This document shows positions 7,310 through 15,645 of a stretch of 64,000 nt of DNA, piece after piece; position 1 is the stretch's first letter; each line of letters begins with the position of its first letter. The notes under the pieces are model-generated. The model did no database searches. It saw only the letters and a list, made by a program, of their open reading frames with translations, and was not told the DNA's origin. Both the position numbers and the translations under genes were made by a program. Location: NCBI RefSeq assembly GCF_001945445.1, contig NZ_MSXW01000061.1, forward strand, positions 272 to 64,271, read 5' to 3'. Source of the stretch: Pseudomonas sp. PA27(2017). GTDB taxonomy: Bacteria > Pseudomonadota > Gammaproteobacteria > Pseudomonadales > Pseudomonadaceae.

Positions 7310-8485
7310 CTAAAGCACTTCAATCGCGACTGCCGTCGCCTCGCCGCCACCGATGCACAGTGAGGCGATGCCGCGCTTGCCGCCAGTCTGGCGCAAGGCA
7401 TTGATCAGCGTGACGATGATGCGCGAGCCGGTCGAGCCTACCGGATGCCCTTGGGCGCAGGCGCCGCCGTAGATATTCACCTTGGCGTGATCGAGGTCGT
7501 GTTCGCGCATGGCCAGCATGGTAACCATGGCGAAGGCCTCGTTGATCTCGAATAGATCGACCTGGTCCTTTTGCCAGCCGGCCTTGTCCAGCACCTTGCC
7601 GATGGCGCCGATGGGTGCAATGGTGAATTCGCTTGGATCCTGGCTCTGGGTAGCGTGGGCGACGATGCGCGCCAGCGGTTGCAGGCCTCGCGCACGGGCT
7701 TGCTCGGCGCTCATCAGCAGCAGCGCGCTGGCGCCATCGGAAATCGAGCTGGCGTTGGCCGCGGTAATGCTGCCGTCCTGGCTGAAGGCTGGCTTGAGGC
7801 CGGCGATGCGATCGATCCGGGCGTTGAGCGGCTGCTCGTCTTCGTTCACCTCGAGATCGCCCTTACGCGTCGCAACGCTCACGGGCACGATCTCATCGGC
7901 CAGTGCACCCGATTGCATGGCCTGCTGCGCGCGACGCAGTGATTCGATGGCGTAGGCGTCCATCTCCTCGCGGGTTATACCGTAGCGGTCCGCGGTTTCC
8001 TGGGCGAACGAGCCCATCAAGCGGCCAGTGCGAGCGTCCTCCAGCCCATCGAAGAACATGTGATCCTTGACCTCGCCGTGGCCCATTCGCAAGCCGCCAC
8101 GTGCCTTGGGCAGCAGGTATGGGGCGTTGGACATGCTTTCCATCCCGCCAGCTATGACCACTTCGGCGCTGCCGGCCTTGATCAGGTCGTGGGCCAGCAT
8201 CACCGCCTTCATGCCCGAGCCGCAGAGCTTGTTGATGGTGGTGCAACCCGTCGCGCTGGGCAGGCCGGCGGCGAGCGAGGCCTGGCGTGCCGGGCCCTGC
8301 TTGAGGCCAGCGGGCAAGACGCAGCCCATGATCACTTCCTGCACGTCGCTAGCGTCGATTCCTGCCCGAGCGACGGCGGCGCCAATCGCCGTCGCACCAA
8401 GATCCGTTGCGCTTACCGAGGACAGGCTACCCTGAAAACCACCCATGGGCGTGCGAGCGCCGCTGACGATAACGATATCCGACAT
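7310..8485 (-). CDS. Acetyl-CoA C-acyltransferase (thiolase)
   Basis: 391 aa, standard thiolase length. These enzymes condense two acyl-CoAs or cleave 3-ketoacyl-CoA. Catalytic Cys88 is in NKLCGSGMKA, the catalytic His is in GGACAQGHPVGSTG (about 345), and the second Cys is in SLCIGGGEA (about 377). The sequence resembles biosynthetic-type acetoacetyl-CoA thiolases. It is divergent from the acyl-CoA ligase gene with a 183-bp shared promoter region, so the pair probably belongs to one fatty-acid or ketone-body module. Whether it works in degradation or synthesis cannot be decided. Confidence 0.9.
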   Translation of the reverse strand: MSDIVIVSGARTPMGGFQGSLSSVSATDLGATAIGAAVARAGIDASDVQEVIMGCVLPAGLKQGPARQASLAAGLPSATGCTTINKLCGSGMKAVMLAHDLIKAGSAEVVIAGGMESMSNAPYLLPKARGGLRMGHGEVKDHMFFDGLEDARTGRLMGSFAQETADRYGITREEMDAYAIESLRRAQQAMQSGALADEIVPVSVATRKGDLEVNEDEQPLNARIDRIAGLKPAFSQDGSITAANASSISDGASALLLMSAEQARARGLQPLARIVAHATQSQDPSEFTIAPIGAIGKVLDKAGWQKDQVDLFEINEAFAMVTMLAMREHDLDHAKVNIYGGACAQGHPVGSTGSRIIVTLINALRQTGGKRGIASLCIGGGEATAVAIEVL

Positions 8486-8668
8486 ATTTCCACCTTGATC
8501 TGCAGTAAAGGGGCGAAACCGGCCCGCTAGTCATAGCGAGCAACACAATCGTTCCTCTGACTGATTGAGTGAGCGCTGGCACAGGCTACTGTTGGGCAAG
8601 TTGCCATCTCCGCTCCGGTTTAGCTTCATCTTCGTCGCTTTCAACAATAGTCCAGAACAGGTGAGCCC

Positions 8669-10351
8669 ATGTTGCAGACCCGCATCATCCCCCCCGTCGC
8701 GAATGCCCACCCATACCCCCTGCTGATCAAGAGCCTGCTGTTGTCAGGCAGCCGCTACGAGAAAAATCGCGAAATCGTCTACCGCGATTCCTTGCGTTAC
8801 AGCTACGCGACCTTCAACGAACGGGTGGCGCGACTGGCCAACGTGCTCACTCGAGCCGGCGTGAAGGCGGGTGATACCGTGGCGGTGATGGATTGGGACA
8901 GCCACCGCTACCTGGAATGCATGTTCGCGGTGCCGATGCTGGGGGCGGTGTTGCACACCATCAACATCCGCCTGTCACCGGAGCAGATCCTCTACACCAT
9001 GAACCACGCCGAAGACCGTTTCGTGCTGGTCAACAGCGATTTCGCCGCGCTGTATCAGGGCATCGCCGGGCAACTCACCACGGTGACCGGCACGCTGCTG
9101 CTGACCGACAACGCCGCGGCTGATACCGAGCTTCCCGGTTCGGTCGGCGAGTATGAAAGCCTGTTGGCGGCGGCCGAGCCGACCTATGCATTCGCCGACT
9201 TCGACGAAAACTCCGTGGCAACCACCTTCTACACCACCGGTACCACCGGCAATCCCAAGGGCGTCTACTTCACCCATCGGCAGTTGGTGTTGCACACCCT
9301 GTCCATGGCCACCACTCTCGGCAGCCTGGACAGCATCCGCCTGATGGGCAATAGCGACGTGTACATGCCGATCACCCCCATGTTCCACGTACACGCCTGG
9401 GGCGTGCCCTACGTCGCCACGATGCTGGGCGTCAAACAGGTCTATCCGGGACGCTACGAGCCGGAGATGCTCTGCAAGCTGATCAAGAGCGAACAGGTGA
9501 CCTTTTCCCATTGCGTGCCGACCATCCTGCAGATGCTGCTGGCCGCGCCTGGCGCGCAAGGCCATGACTTCAAGGGCATGAAGGTCATCATCGGCGGCAG
9601 CGCACTCAATCGCGCGGTGTACGAGGCCGCCAAGGCAAAAGGCATTCAACTGACGGCGGCGTACGGGATGTCCGAGACCTGCCCGCTGATTTCCTGTGGT
9701 TATCTCAACGAAGACATGCTCGCGGCAAGCGAGGAGCAGCGCACTGCCTATCGCATCAAGGCAGGGGTTCCAGTGCCTTTGGCCGAGGCGGCGATCGTGG
9801 ACGGTCATGGCAATCGCCTGCCTGCGGATGGCGAGACCCAGGGCGAGCTGGTACTGCGTGCACCCTGGCTGACCCAGGGCTACTTTCGCGAGCCGGAAAA
9901 GGGACAGGAGTTGTGGGCCCACGGCTGGCTACACACCGGCGACGTGGCGACCCTGGACGATAGCGGCTCCATCGATATTCGCGACCGCATCAAAGACGTG
10001 ATCAAGACCGGAGGCGAGTGGATTTCCTCGCTTGAGCTCGAAGACCTCATCAGTCGCCAGCCAGCGGTGCGCGAAGTGGCCGTGGTCGGCGTGGCGGATC
10101 AGCAGTGGGGCGAGCGCCCGTTCGCCCTGGTGGTGGCGAAGGATGGCCAGCAACTGGACGCAGGCATTCTCAAGGAGCACCTCACGCCTTTCGTCGAGCA
10201 AGGCGTCATCAACAAGTGGGCGATTCCCTCGCAGATCGCGCTTGTTACCGAAATTCCCAAGACCAGTGTGGGCAAGCTGGACAAAAAGCGTATTCGTGTT
10301 GACCTCGCGCAGTGGCAGGAGGCCGGAGGTGAGTTTTTATCGTCCCTGTAA
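8669..10351 (+). CDS. Fatty acid--CoA ligase (AMP-binding, AlkK-like)
   Basis: 560 aa ANL-superfamily enzyme that activates a carboxylic acid with ATP and links it to CoA. The P-loop TTFYTTGTTGNPKGVYFTH lies near residue 185, AAYGMSETCPL near residue 330, the HTGDVATLDD motif near residue 420 and the hinge region RIKDVIKTGGEWIS right after it. The catalytic Lys near the C-terminus is in PKTSVGKLDKK. The sequence resembles medium-chain acyl-CoA synthetases such as AlkK. A purine-rich AGAACAGGTGAGCCC precedes the ATG. It is divergent from the thiolase gene and precedes the DUF1302/DUF1329 pair. Confidence 0.9.
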   Translation: MLQTRIIPPVANAHPYPLLIKSLLLSGSRYEKNREIVYRDSLRYSYATFNERVARLANVLTRAGVKAGDTVAVMDWDSHRYLECMFAVPMLGAVLHTINIRLSPEQILYTMNHAEDRFVLVNSDFAALYQGIAGQLTTVTGTLLLTDNAAADTELPGSVGEYESLLAAAEPTYAFADFDENSVATTFYTTGTTGNPKGVYFTHRQLVLHTLSMATTLGSLDSIRLMGNSDVYMPITPMFHVHAWGVPYVATMLGVKQVYPGRYEPEMLCKLIKSEQVTFSHCVPTILQMLLAAPGAQGHDFKGMKVIIGGSALNRAVYEAAKAKGIQLTAAYGMSETCPLISCGYLNEDMLAASEEQRTAYRIKAGVPVPLAEAAIVDGHGNRLPADGETQGELVLRAPWLTQGYFREPEKGQELWAHGWLHTGDVATLDDSGSIDIRDRIKDVIKTGGEWISSLELEDLISRQPAVREVAVVGVADQQWGERPFALVVAKDGQQLDAGILKEHLTPFVEQGVINKWAIPSQIALVTEIPKTSVGKLDKKRIRVDLAQWQEAGGEFLSSL

Positions 10352-10376
10352 GGCACGAATTTCAACGCCAAAAAAG

Positions 10377-10402
10377 TGACTGATCAGTCAAACAAACGTT
10401 TG
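10377..10402. promoter_or_regulatory. Two adjoining operator-like dyads before the DUF1302 gene
   Basis: TGACTGATCAGTCA (10377-10390) is a perfect 14-bp palindrome of the kind bound by TetR-family dimers. It runs directly into CAAAC-AAAC-GTTTG (10389-10402), which fits the (G/C)AAAC-N2-4-GTTT(G/C) pattern known for the fatty-acid sensor PsrA. Both lie about 160-185 bp before the DUF1302 start. The binding proteins are inferred. Confidence 0.55.
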
Positions 10403-10562
10403 GCTTGCTAATTGCTGGTTTCGGGCCATCCTTGGCTTGTCACGGATGGGATTGATCTCTCAAACCGGCGAGCCAGAGTGTCTCGGGCACTGCAAGCACC
10501 CCTTGGCAAGGCTCGCTGGCTTCAGTCAATCAGCCATAACAAAAACAAATGGAGTAGCGTCG

Positions 10563-12506
10563 ATGACCAACACAACAAGGCCGTTCTGGCGTCTGGCAAA
10601 ACTGCCGCTGGCCGTCAGCCTCGCATCAACTCTTGCCAGCCCGGCATTCGCGGTGAATTTCAATATCGGGGAAATCGAAGGTCAGTTCGACTCGTCGTTG
10701 TCGGTGGGGGCCAGTTGGTCGACAGCCAAGGCCGACAAGGATCTGATTGGTGTCAACAATGGTGGCCGTGGTTTGTCCCAAACATCTGACGACGGTCGTC
10801 AGAACTTCAAACGCGGTGAAACCTTCTCGAAAATCTTCAAGGGTATTCATGACCTAGAGCTGAAGTATGGGGATACTGGCGTTTTCGTACGTGGCAAGTA
10901 TTGGTACGACTTCGAGCTGAAAGATGAAGGGCGTGAGTTCAAGGAAATCAGTGATTCCGGTCGCAAGGAAGGCGCTAAGGCTTCAGGCGCTGAATTGCTC
11001 GATGCGTTCGTGTATCACAACTATTCTATTGCCGATCAGCCAGGCTCGGTTCGCCTAGGCAAGCAGGTCGTTAGCTGGGGCGAAAGCACTTTCATTCTGA
11101 ATAGCATCAACTCAGTTAACCCGATTGATGTTGCTGCGTTCCGCCGCCCAGGCGCGGAAGTCAAGGAAGGCCTGATTCCGGTCAATATGTTCTATGTTTC
11201 GCAAAGTCTGACCAATAACCTTTCAGCCGAAGCTTTTTATCAGCTGGAATGGGATCAGACAGTCGTCGATAACTGCGGAACATTTTTCTCCCAGTTCGAC
11301 GTAGTCGCCGACGGTTGTAACGATAACCTGCGGTTGCTGACAAATAATACTGCCCAGGTTGCGGGGCTAAATGCTGCAACTGCTCCTTTGCGGGCTGCTG
11401 CTGGCGCAGGGGCTCTGGCGCCATTTGGAGTACCTGCTGGAACTGTGATCAACCCCATTACCGGTAATGCGGAGGGGAATCTAGTTCGCCGTGGCGGTGA
11501 TCGTGACGCACGTGACAGCGGTCAGTGGGGCTTGGCGTTCCGGTATCTTTTCGAACCTCTAGATACTGAGTTCGGCGCGTATTTTATGAATTACCACAGT
11601 AGGGCACCTGTGTTCAGTGGGGCGGCGCCTTCCCAAGGGGTAATTAACGCCCTTAATTCTCCTGTTGCTGCCGGTATACCTGCAGCAGGCAAGGCGCTGT
11701 TGGTTGCGGCTAACTCGAATTATTTTATTGAGTATCCCGAAGACATTCGTCTATACGGCTTGAGCTTCTCGACCACGCTTCCTACCGGCACTGCTTGGAG
11801 TGGCGAACTGAGCTATCGGCCAAATGCGCCCGTACAGTTGAATACCACCGATATCTTGTTTGCAGCCGTTCGTCCGCTGGGCGGCGCATATGCTAATGCA
11901 TCTGTTTTGACGCCCACCGTTGGTGGTGATCTGCATGGTTACAATCGTAAGGAGATTACTCAGTTTCAAACCACGCTTACTCATTTCTTCGACCAAGTGA
12001 TGGGCGCTAGTCGGTTTACGCTTGTTGGTGAAGTTGGCGTCGTCCATGTGGGAGGCCTGGAGTCCTCAGGTAAGGCACGCTATGGACGCGATCCCGTGTT
12101 TGGACCGGGCGCACTGCCTAATGGCACCTGCCAAGGCCTTAACGCTGCCACAATTGGTGGCGCTGTTGGCAACACTGGATCAACGCAAAACCTTTCTAAA
12201 CATTGTAATAACGATGGTTTCGTAACTGCCACCTCGTGGGGGTATCGCGCACGTGCGATTTGGGAGTACCCCGACGTATTTGCTGGTGTGAACCTCAAGC
12301 CCAATGTCGCCTGGTCTCACGATGTGAGCGGTTACGGGCCCAATGGCTTGTTCACTGAAGGTGCAAAAGCTGTGAGTCTCGGTCTGGATGCGGAGTACCA
12401 AAACACTTACACCACCAGCCTCGGTTACACCAACTTCTTCGGTGGCGAATACAACACTCTGGTCGACCGTGACTTTCTGGCCCTCAGCTTCGGTATGAAC
12501 TTCTAA
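10563..12506 (+). CDS. DUF1302 outer-membrane-associated protein
   Basis: 647 aa with a Sec signal peptide ending SPAFA (after residue 30), then NFNIGEIEGQFDSSLSVGASW, the usual start of DUF1302 proteins. The rest is rich in aromatic and polar alternating residues and ends in a terminal phenylalanine (LALSFGMNF), as in outer-membrane beta-barrels. DUF1302 and DUF1329 genes are almost always adjacent and are linked to transport of hydrophobic compounds or esters. GGAG lies 8 nt before the ATG. Its coding DNA is visibly more AT-rich than that of its neighbours, especially 10860-12400, suggesting a different history. It is followed after 28 bp by the DUF1329 gene. Confidence 0.85.
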   Translation: MTNTTRPFWRLAKLPLAVSLASTLASPAFAVNFNIGEIEGQFDSSLSVGASWSTAKADKDLIGVNNGGRGLSQTSDDGRQNFKRGETFSKIFKGIHDLELKYGDTGVFVRGKYWYDFELKDEGREFKEISDSGRKEGAKASGAELLDAFVYHNYSIADQPGSVRLGKQVVSWGESTFILNSINSVNPIDVAAFRRPGAEVKEGLIPVNMFYVSQSLTNNLSAEAFYQLEWDQTVVDNCGTFFSQFDVVADGCNDNLRLLTNNTAQVAGLNAATAPLRAAAGAGALAPFGVPAGTVINPITGNAEGNLVRRGGDRDARDSGQWGLAFRYLFEPLDTEFGAYFMNYHSRAPVFSGAAPSQGVINALNSPVAAGIPAAGKALLVAANSNYFIEYPEDIRLYGLSFSTTLPTGTAWSGELSYRPNAPVQLNTTDILFAAVRPLGGAYANASVLTPTVGGDLHGYNRKEITQFQTTLTHFFDQVMGASRFTLVGEVGVVHVGGLESSGKARYGRDPVFGPGALPNGTCQGLNAATIGGAVGNTGSTQNLSKHCNNDGFVTATSWGYRARAIWEYPDVFAGVNLKPNVAWSHDVSGYGPNGLFTEGAKAVSLGLDAEYQNTYTTSLGYTNFFGGEYNTLVDRDFLALSFGMNF

Positions 12507-12534
12507 GCGCCCGTATTCATAGGAAAACGCATTT

Positions 12535-13902
12535 ATGAAAACAACAAAAAGGCTGTTGCAAACTGGCGCTCTGACTCTGTCGCTGCTGGCCACCGGTGTG
12601 ATGGCTGCAGTGTCGGCAGACGAGGCGGCCAAACTGGGTAGTACCCTGACGCCGATCGGTGCGGAAAAGGCCGGCAATGCCGATGGCAGCATCCCGGCCT
12701 GGACCGGAGGCCTGCCGGTCAATGCCGGGGCGGTGGACGCGGGCGGCTTCCTGGCCGATCCGTTCCCCAACGAGAAGCCGCTGTTCACCATCACCGCGCA
12801 GAACGTCGAGCAGTACAAGGACAAGCTGACGCCCGGCCAGTACGCGATGTTCAAGCGTTACCCGGAAACCTATCGGATGCCGGTCTACACGACCCATCGT
12901 ACGGCGACGGTGCCGGACAACATCATTGCGGCGACCAAGCAGAACGCGACCAATGCCAAGCTTATTCAGGGCGGTGAAGGGCTGGAGAACTTCCAGCTGG
13001 CCAACCCGTTCCCGATCCCGAAGGATGGTCTGGAGGCGATCTGGAACCACATCACCCGCTACCGCGGTGCCAGCGTGCGTCGTCACGTGGTGCAGGTGAC
13101 GCCCCAGGCCAACGGTTCGTTCAGCCCGGTCAGCCTGGAAGAAGAGTTCGCCTTCCGCAGCATGATGAAGGACGTCGACACCAGCAAGCCGAGCAACATC
13201 CTCTTCTACTTCAAGCAGCGGGTAACGGCGCCTTCGCGTCTGGCCGGTAACGTGTTGCTGGTGCACGAGACCATCGACCAGGTGAAGGAGCCGCGCATGG
13301 CGTGGCTGTACAACGCCGGTCAGCGTCGCGTGCGCCGGGCGCCGCAGGTGTCCTATGACGGCCCGGGTACCGCAGCCGATGGCCTGCGTACCTCGGACAA
13401 CCTCGACATGTACAACGGCTCGCCCGATCGCTACGACTGGCAACTGCTGGGCAAGAAGGAAATCTACATTCCTTACAACAGCTACCGCCTCGATTCGCCG
13501 AAGCTCAAGTACGCCGATATCGTCAAGCCAGGTCACCTCAACCCGGATCTGACTCGATACGAGCTGCACCGCGTCTGGCACGTGACCGCTACCCTCAAGC
13601 AGGGCGAGCGCCACATCTATGCCAAGCGTGACTTCTACATCGACGAGGATACCTGGCAGGCCGCTGCCATCGACCACTATGATGGTCGCGGTACCCTGTG
13701 GCGCGTAGCGGAAGCCCATGCCCAGTATTACTACGACAAGCAGGTGCCGTGGTACGCCGTCGAGGTGATTCATGATCTGCTCTCTGGCCGCTACCTGGCA
13801 CTGGGCCTGAAGAACGAAGAGAAGCGCGCTTACGAGTTCGACTATCCCGCCAAGGAAAGCGACTACACCCCGGCAGCGCTGCGCCAGTCCGGCGTTCGTT
13901 GA
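12535..13902 (+). CDS. DUF1329 periplasmic (LolB-like fold) protein
   Basis: 455 aa with a signal peptide (MKTTKRLL..LLATGVMAAVSA). Conserved DUF1329 phrases include GSIPAWTGG near residue 55, FPIPKDGLEAIWNH near residue 158, RAPQVSYDGPGTAADGLRTSDNLDM near residue 270, PDRYDWQLLGKKEIYIPYNSYRL, and the final KRAYEFDYPAKESDYTPAALR. The family adopts a LolB/LolA-like lipid-binding fold, so a periplasmic lipid carrier working with the DUF1302 barrel is a fair inference, not shown here. Base composition returns to the high-GC norm. The operon ends at a strong terminator at 13921. Confidence 0.88.
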   Translation: MKTTKRLLQTGALTLSLLATGVMAAVSADEAAKLGSTLTPIGAEKAGNADGSIPAWTGGLPVNAGAVDAGGFLADPFPNEKPLFTITAQNVEQYKDKLTPGQYAMFKRYPETYRMPVYTTHRTATVPDNIIAATKQNATNAKLIQGGEGLENFQLANPFPIPKDGLEAIWNHITRYRGASVRRHVVQVTPQANGSFSPVSLEEEFAFRSMMKDVDTSKPSNILFYFKQRVTAPSRLAGNVLLVHETIDQVKEPRMAWLYNAGQRRVRRAPQVSYDGPGTAADGLRTSDNLDMYNGSPDRYDWQLLGKKEIYIPYNSYRLDSPKLKYADIVKPGHLNPDLTRYELHRVWHVTATLKQGERHIYAKRDFYIDEDTWQAAAIDHYDGRGTLWRVAEAHAQYYYDKQVPWYAVEVIHDLLSGRYLALGLKNEEKRAYEFDYPAKESDYTPAALRQSGVR

Positions 13903-13920
13903 TCGCCGCGCAAAACCGAA

Positions 13921-13945
13921 GAGCCGGCCCCAGGGCCGGCTTTTT
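13921..13945 (+). terminator. Intrinsic terminator of the DUF1302-DUF1329 operon
   Basis: AGCCGGCCC pairs with GGGCCGGCT around a short CA loop, followed by TTTT. It lies 18 bp after the DUF1329 stop codon. Confidence 0.9.
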
Positions 13946-14075
13946 GCCGTCTGGGCGACTGGTTTTCAGGCCAGGACCATGACGCCGAGACCAGCGACCC
14001 GAGAATTCACCGCGCGACAGCTTGCGATGGTTACAATTGGTCTTCCGCCCGCCACTTGCGTTACAGGGACCTGCC

Positions 14076-14720
14076 ATGCAACCCACTTCCCCACCCCTGA
14101 TCCGCGAAACCTTCCCCGTCGGCCCGCTGCAGTGCAACTGCACCATCATTGGAGATTCCGTCAGTGGCAAGGCCATCGTGGTCGATCCGGGTGGCAACCC
14201 CGATCAGATCATGGCGCGTCTGGAGGCTCATGGCTTGAAGGTGGTGAGCATCATCCATACCCACGCGCACCTCGATCATTTCCTGGCCTCGGGGCAGATG
14301 AAGGAAAAGACCGGCGCGACCCTGCACCTGCACAAGGACGACAGGTTCCTCTGGGACAACCTGGAGATGCAGTGCCAGATGTTCGGGGTTCCCTACACGC
14401 CGGTGCCCGCGCCCGATCAATGGCTGGCAGATGACGAGGCACTCGCCTGTGGCTGCGGTGTGGCCCTGCACACGCCGGGACATACCCCGGGCTCGATGAG
14501 TTTCTGGTTTCCCGAAGCCAAGCTGCTGATCGCGGGTGATACCTTGTTTCGCCGCGGTATCGGGCGTACCGACCTGTGGGGTGGCGACTACTCGACCATC
14601 GAGCGTTCCATCAAGCAGCGGCTGTATCGCCTGGACGAGGACGCCACCGTGGTGACCGGCCACGGGCCGGATACCCGATTGGGTGACGAGATGCGCGAAA
14701 ACCCATTCGTGCGAGCTTGA
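14076..14720 (+). CDS. MBL-fold metallo-hydrolase (glyoxalase II-like, YcbL type)
   Basis: 214 aa. The metal-binding THAHLDH motif sits at residues 62-68, with later ligands in TPGHTPGS (about 131), AGDTLF (about 152) and TGHGPDT (about 193), the arrangement of the glyoxalase II branch of the metallo-beta-lactamase superfamily. Close relatives hydrolyse S-lactoylglutathione or similar thioesters. I use the ATG at 14076, preceded by AGGGA, rather than the in-frame ATG 18 codons upstream. It stands alone between the DUF1329 terminator and the OmpA lipoprotein gene. Confidence 0.85.
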   Translation: MQPTSPPLIRETFPVGPLQCNCTIIGDSVSGKAIVVDPGGNPDQIMARLEAHGLKVVSIIHTHAHLDHFLASGQMKEKTGATLHLHKDDRFLWDNLEMQCQMFGVPYTPVPAPDQWLADDEALACGCGVALHTPGHTPGSMSFWFPEAKLLIAGDTLFRRGIGRTDLWGGDYSTIERSIKQRLYRLDEDATVVTGHGPDTRLGDEMRENPFVRA

Positions 14721-14844
14721 AAAACAAGCGCTTACAGATTTTCTGCGTGGTGATTGTTAGCCTTGGTCGGGAACTTGGCGGCGCTCGTTGGCTCGAAGCC
14801 GCGAATGAAACTGCCTCCCTCTGCAACACGACTAAGGATTACCC

Positions 14845-15501
14845 ATGATCAAGTGCCGCTCCCTGATTGCCGCAACGGCCGTTCTCGCTGTTCTGTCCGG
14901 CTGTACGGTCAACCCTTATACCGGTGAGAGCCAGGCGGGCAAAGCCGGTATCTACGGTGGCGTAGGGGCGCTGGCTGGCGCTGCGGTGGGTGCTGCCACC
15001 TCGAGCAAGAAAGACCGCAAGAAGGGCGCGCTGATCGGCGCCGCCGTCGGTGGCGCGGCAGGCGGCGGTTACGGCTATTACGTCGACACCCAGGAAGCCA
15101 AGTTGCGCCAGCAGTTGCAGGGCACGGGCGTGCAAGTGCAGCGCAATGGCAATGACCTGACGCTGATCATGCCCGGCAACATCACCTTCGCCAGCAATTC
15201 GGCAGACATTTCCAGCAGCTTCTACCCGACGCTGAATTCGCTGGTGCTGACCTTCAAGGAATTCAACAAGAACGGCGTGAACATCGTCGGTCATACCGAC
15301 AGCACCGGTTCGGCCGAACTGAACCAGAGCCTGTCCACCCGCCGCGCCCAGAGCGTGGCGTCGTACCTGGCCGCCAATGGCGTGGCCTCGTCGCGTATCT
15401 CGGCCTATGGCGCCGGCCCTAACCAGCCCATCGCCAGCAACGCCAACGAGGCAGGGCGCGCGCAGAACCGCCGCGTGGAAATCAACCTGCGACCGTTGTA
15501 A
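14845..15501 (+). CDS. OmpA-family lipoprotein with glycine zipper (YiaD-like)
   Basis: 218 aa. The lipobox VLSGC places the lipid on Cys20. Residues 31-77 are a glycine-zipper segment (GGVGALAGAAVGAA, GALIGAAVGGAAGGGYGYY). The C-terminal half (about 105-218) is an OmpA/Pal-type peptidoglycan-binding domain with HTDSTGSAELNQSLSTRRAQSV and AGRAQNRRVEINL. It should tether the outer membrane to the cell wall. It is closely similar to the product at 31375, including the shared LIMPGNITFA. It is monocistronic with its own terminator at 15519. Confidence 0.92.
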   Translation: MIKCRSLIAATAVLAVLSGCTVNPYTGESQAGKAGIYGGVGALAGAAVGAATSSKKDRKKGALIGAAVGGAAGGGYGYYVDTQEAKLRQQLQGTGVQVQRNGNDLTLIMPGNITFASNSADISSSFYPTLNSLVLTFKEFNKNGVNIVGHTDSTGSAELNQSLSTRRAQSVASYLAANGVASSRISAYGAGPNQPIASNANEAGRAQNRRVEINLRPL

Positions 15502-15518
15502 GCCGAACCGCGCATCAG

Positions 15519-15543
15519 AAAACCCCGCCGCGGCGGGGTTTTT
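15519..15543 (+). terminator. Intrinsic terminator after the OmpA-family gene
   Basis: AAAACCCCGCCG-CGGCGGGGTTTT forms a long perfect stem with a T-run, 18 bp after the stop codon. Flanking A and T runs make it usable in both directions. Confidence 0.9.
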
Positions 15544-15645
15544 CATGCCTGCGGCATTCCGGTACCTGTGGCTGCCTGGCGTGCGCTGGCTAGACTGTGA
15601 TGATCAGCAGTCGAGCCATAACGCAATGTGGGCAGGGAGGTCGAT

